This document shows positions 5,783 through 6,180 of a DNA stretch of 6,180 nt, one piece after another (positions within the stretch are counted from its first letter, which is position 1; the number at the start of each line of letters is the position of its first letter). The stretch is taken from positions 1 to 6,180 of the forward strand of contig JALSPD010000182.1 in the NCBI GenBank assembly GCA_026986135.1, written 5' to 3'. The notes beneath the pieces were generated by a model, which worked only from the letters and a program-made list of their open reading frames with translations, was not told the origin of the DNA and did not search any database. Position numbers and translations under genes: made by a program. Source of the DNA: DHVE2 group archaeon. Its GTDB lineage: Archaea; Thermoplasmatota; Thermoplasmata; Thermoplasmatales; Aciduliprofundaceae.

Positions 5783-5961
5783 TCTTCCTCTTTCTTGAAA
5801 ATTGATAGAAGTATGCCCAAGATTCCAAACACAACCAGGGTTACTGTTATGGAATAGAGCCCTATATCAGTCCATGCATCGTATAGAAATGCCCATGAGA
5901 AATAAATAAGCACACCTATCACCAATATTATCCAGCTGAATACCCATATAGCCCGATTCAT
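5779..5961 (-). CDS. Two-helix membrane miniprotein of unknown function
   Basis: This 60-residue reading frame has a strongly hydrophobic pattern. The first membrane helix is at about 5-27 (from IWVFSW to WAFLY), followed by a short DAWTD turn. The second helix is at about 33-55 (from IGLYSI to LLSIF), followed by a charged tail FKKEED. The asymmetric ends (MNR at the front, KKEED at the back) suggest both termini face the cytoplasm. I do not recognise a family. Evidence that it is real: a good TATA box starts 28 nt upstream of the ATG, matching the leaderless geometry of neighbouring genes, and the hydrophobic segments are cleanly placed. It is convergent with proS, with a 4-bp stop overlap, and divergent from ribB. 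Alternative: a chance ORF, made less likely by the promoter. Confidence 0.7.
   Translation of the reverse strand: MNRAIWVFSWIILVIGVLIYFSWAFLYDAWTDIGLYSITVTLVVFGILGILLSIFKKEED
5783..5797 (+). terminator. Pyrimidine-rich tract after proS
   Basis: The 15 bases directly after the proS stop are C/T-rich (TCTTCCTCTTTCTTG) and could end the proS transcript. On the opposite strand the same bases encode the FKKEED tail of the miniprotein, so their composition may instead reflect coding. There is no hairpin. Confidence 0.25.
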
Positions 5962-5981
5962 AGTGGTGAATCAGCCGCATC

Positions 5982-5996
5982 TATATAAAAATTCCT
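5982..5996 (-). promoter_or_regulatory. BRE/TATA promoter of the membrane miniprotein gene
   Basis: Read on the minus strand, TTTATATA (5989 down to 5982), preceded by AGGAATT, begins 28 nt before the ATG at 5961. No Shine-Dalgarno precedes the ATG, so the transcript is predicted to be leaderless. Confidence 0.65.
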
Positions 5997-6011
5997 TACC
6001 ATCCTATCTAC

Positions 6012-6029
6012 TCATAAATGGGTTTATGA
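6012..6029. promoter_or_regulatory. Perfect inverted repeat, candidate operator upstream of ribB
   Basis: TCATAAA (6012-6018), spacer TGGG, and TTTATGA (6023-6029) form a perfect 7-bp dyad centred between 6020 and 6021. It sits immediately upstream of the presumed ribB BRE/TATA and about 23 bp from the TATA of the divergent miniprotein gene. The form fits a dimeric winged-helix regulator. Archaeal riboflavin genes, including ribB, are known to be controlled by RbkR, a winged-helix/CTP-dependent riboflavin kinase fusion. Assigning this site to RbkR is inference from position only. Confidence 0.5.
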
Positions 6030-6042
6030 CGACAATTATTTA
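6030..6042 (+). promoter_or_regulatory. Putative BRE/TATA promoter of ribB
   Basis: CGACAA followed by TTATTTAA (about 6035-6042) starts about 31 nt before GTG 6067. It is a weaker match than the other TATA boxes, which would suit a regulated promoter. The predicted transcription start is at or within a few bases of the GTG. Confidence 0.5.
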
Positions 6043-6066
6043 ACCCTATATTGATTGCCATCCCAT

Positions 6067-6180
6067 GTGATCAGTAGAGCAATAGATAGTATTAAAGAAG
6101 GAAAACCGATCCTCATATTTGATGCTGAGGGAAGGGAAGAGGAAACTGATATTATATTTGCCTCGCAGTATATAGACGAT
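6067..6180 (+). CDS. ribB: 3,4-dihydroxy-2-butanone 4-phosphate synthase, N-terminal part (cut by window end)
   Basis: The enzyme converts ribulose 5-phosphate to 3,4-dihydroxy-2-butanone 4-phosphate and formate, supplying the xylene-ring carbons of riboflavin. Thirty-eight codons are visible, MISRAIDSIKEGKPILIF at the start, then the acidic active-site loop DAEGREEETD. R23, E24, E26 and D28 align with the R-E-x-E-x-D metal/substrate loop of the family (archaeal homologues read DSDEREGETD). Complete enzymes are about 220 residues, so most of the gene lies to the right. I chose GTG 6067 because the homology begins there and the promoter spacing suits a leaderless start. An in-frame TTG at 6055 is possible; a TGA at 6052 blocks anything earlier. 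ATG 6065 is out of frame and is followed at once by TGA. Confidence 0.92.
   Translation, partial: MISRAIDSIKEGKPILIFDAEGREEETDIIFASQYIDD

Overview
The window looks like a chromosomal segment of a euryarchaeal genome. The evidence is a cluster of archaeal/eukaryotic-type information genes (ribosomal proteins eL42/L44e and eS27/S27e, aIF2-alpha, Nop10), an archaeal-type prolyl-tRNA synthetase, TATA-box promoters (TTAAATA) placed about 28 nt before start codons, and a tRNA without an encoded CCA end. Base composition looks AT-rich, about 40% GC by spot counting. A formate-tetrahydrofolate ligase in this background suggests Thermoplasmata, perhaps a DHVE2/Aciduliprofundum-like lineage. That placement is inference from gene content only.

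Layout. 1-285: C-terminal end of a probable secreted or surface protein that continues off the left edge, followed by a T-run. 352-424: tRNA-Val(CAC) with its own promoter. 497-2658: a tight five-gene co-directional operon, rpl44e - rps27e - aIF2alpha - nop10 - PAC2-family proteasome chaperone, with 1-, 4- and 13-nt overlaps and one 2-nt gap, driven by a promoter near 463. nop10 encodes only 57 residues. 2712-4322: a monocistronic formate-tetrahydrofolate ligase gene. 4379-5782: proS. 5779-5961 (minus): a two-helix membrane miniprotein whose stop overlaps the proS stop. 6067-6180: the 5' end of ribB (3,4-dihydroxy-2-butanone 4-phosphate synthase), divergent from the miniprotein gene and cut by the right edge.

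How they work together. The operon couples ribosome parts, translation initiation and rRNA pseudouridylation (H/ACA RNP) to a proteasome-assembly-type protein, a protein synthesis and turnover set. Formate-tetrahydrofolate ligase and proS are single genes with their own promoters. The first gene of each unit appears to be leaderless or nearly so, while internal operon genes carry Shine-Dalgarno sequences.

The main non-coding signal is a perfect 7-bp inverted repeat with a 4-bp spacer (6012-6029) in the 105-bp gap between the miniprotein gene and ribB, directly upstream of the presumed ribB BRE/TATA. It is a good operator candidate for riboflavin control. I saw no CRISPR array, insertion sequence or obvious new multi-gene system; most of the window is conserved archaeal housekeeping.
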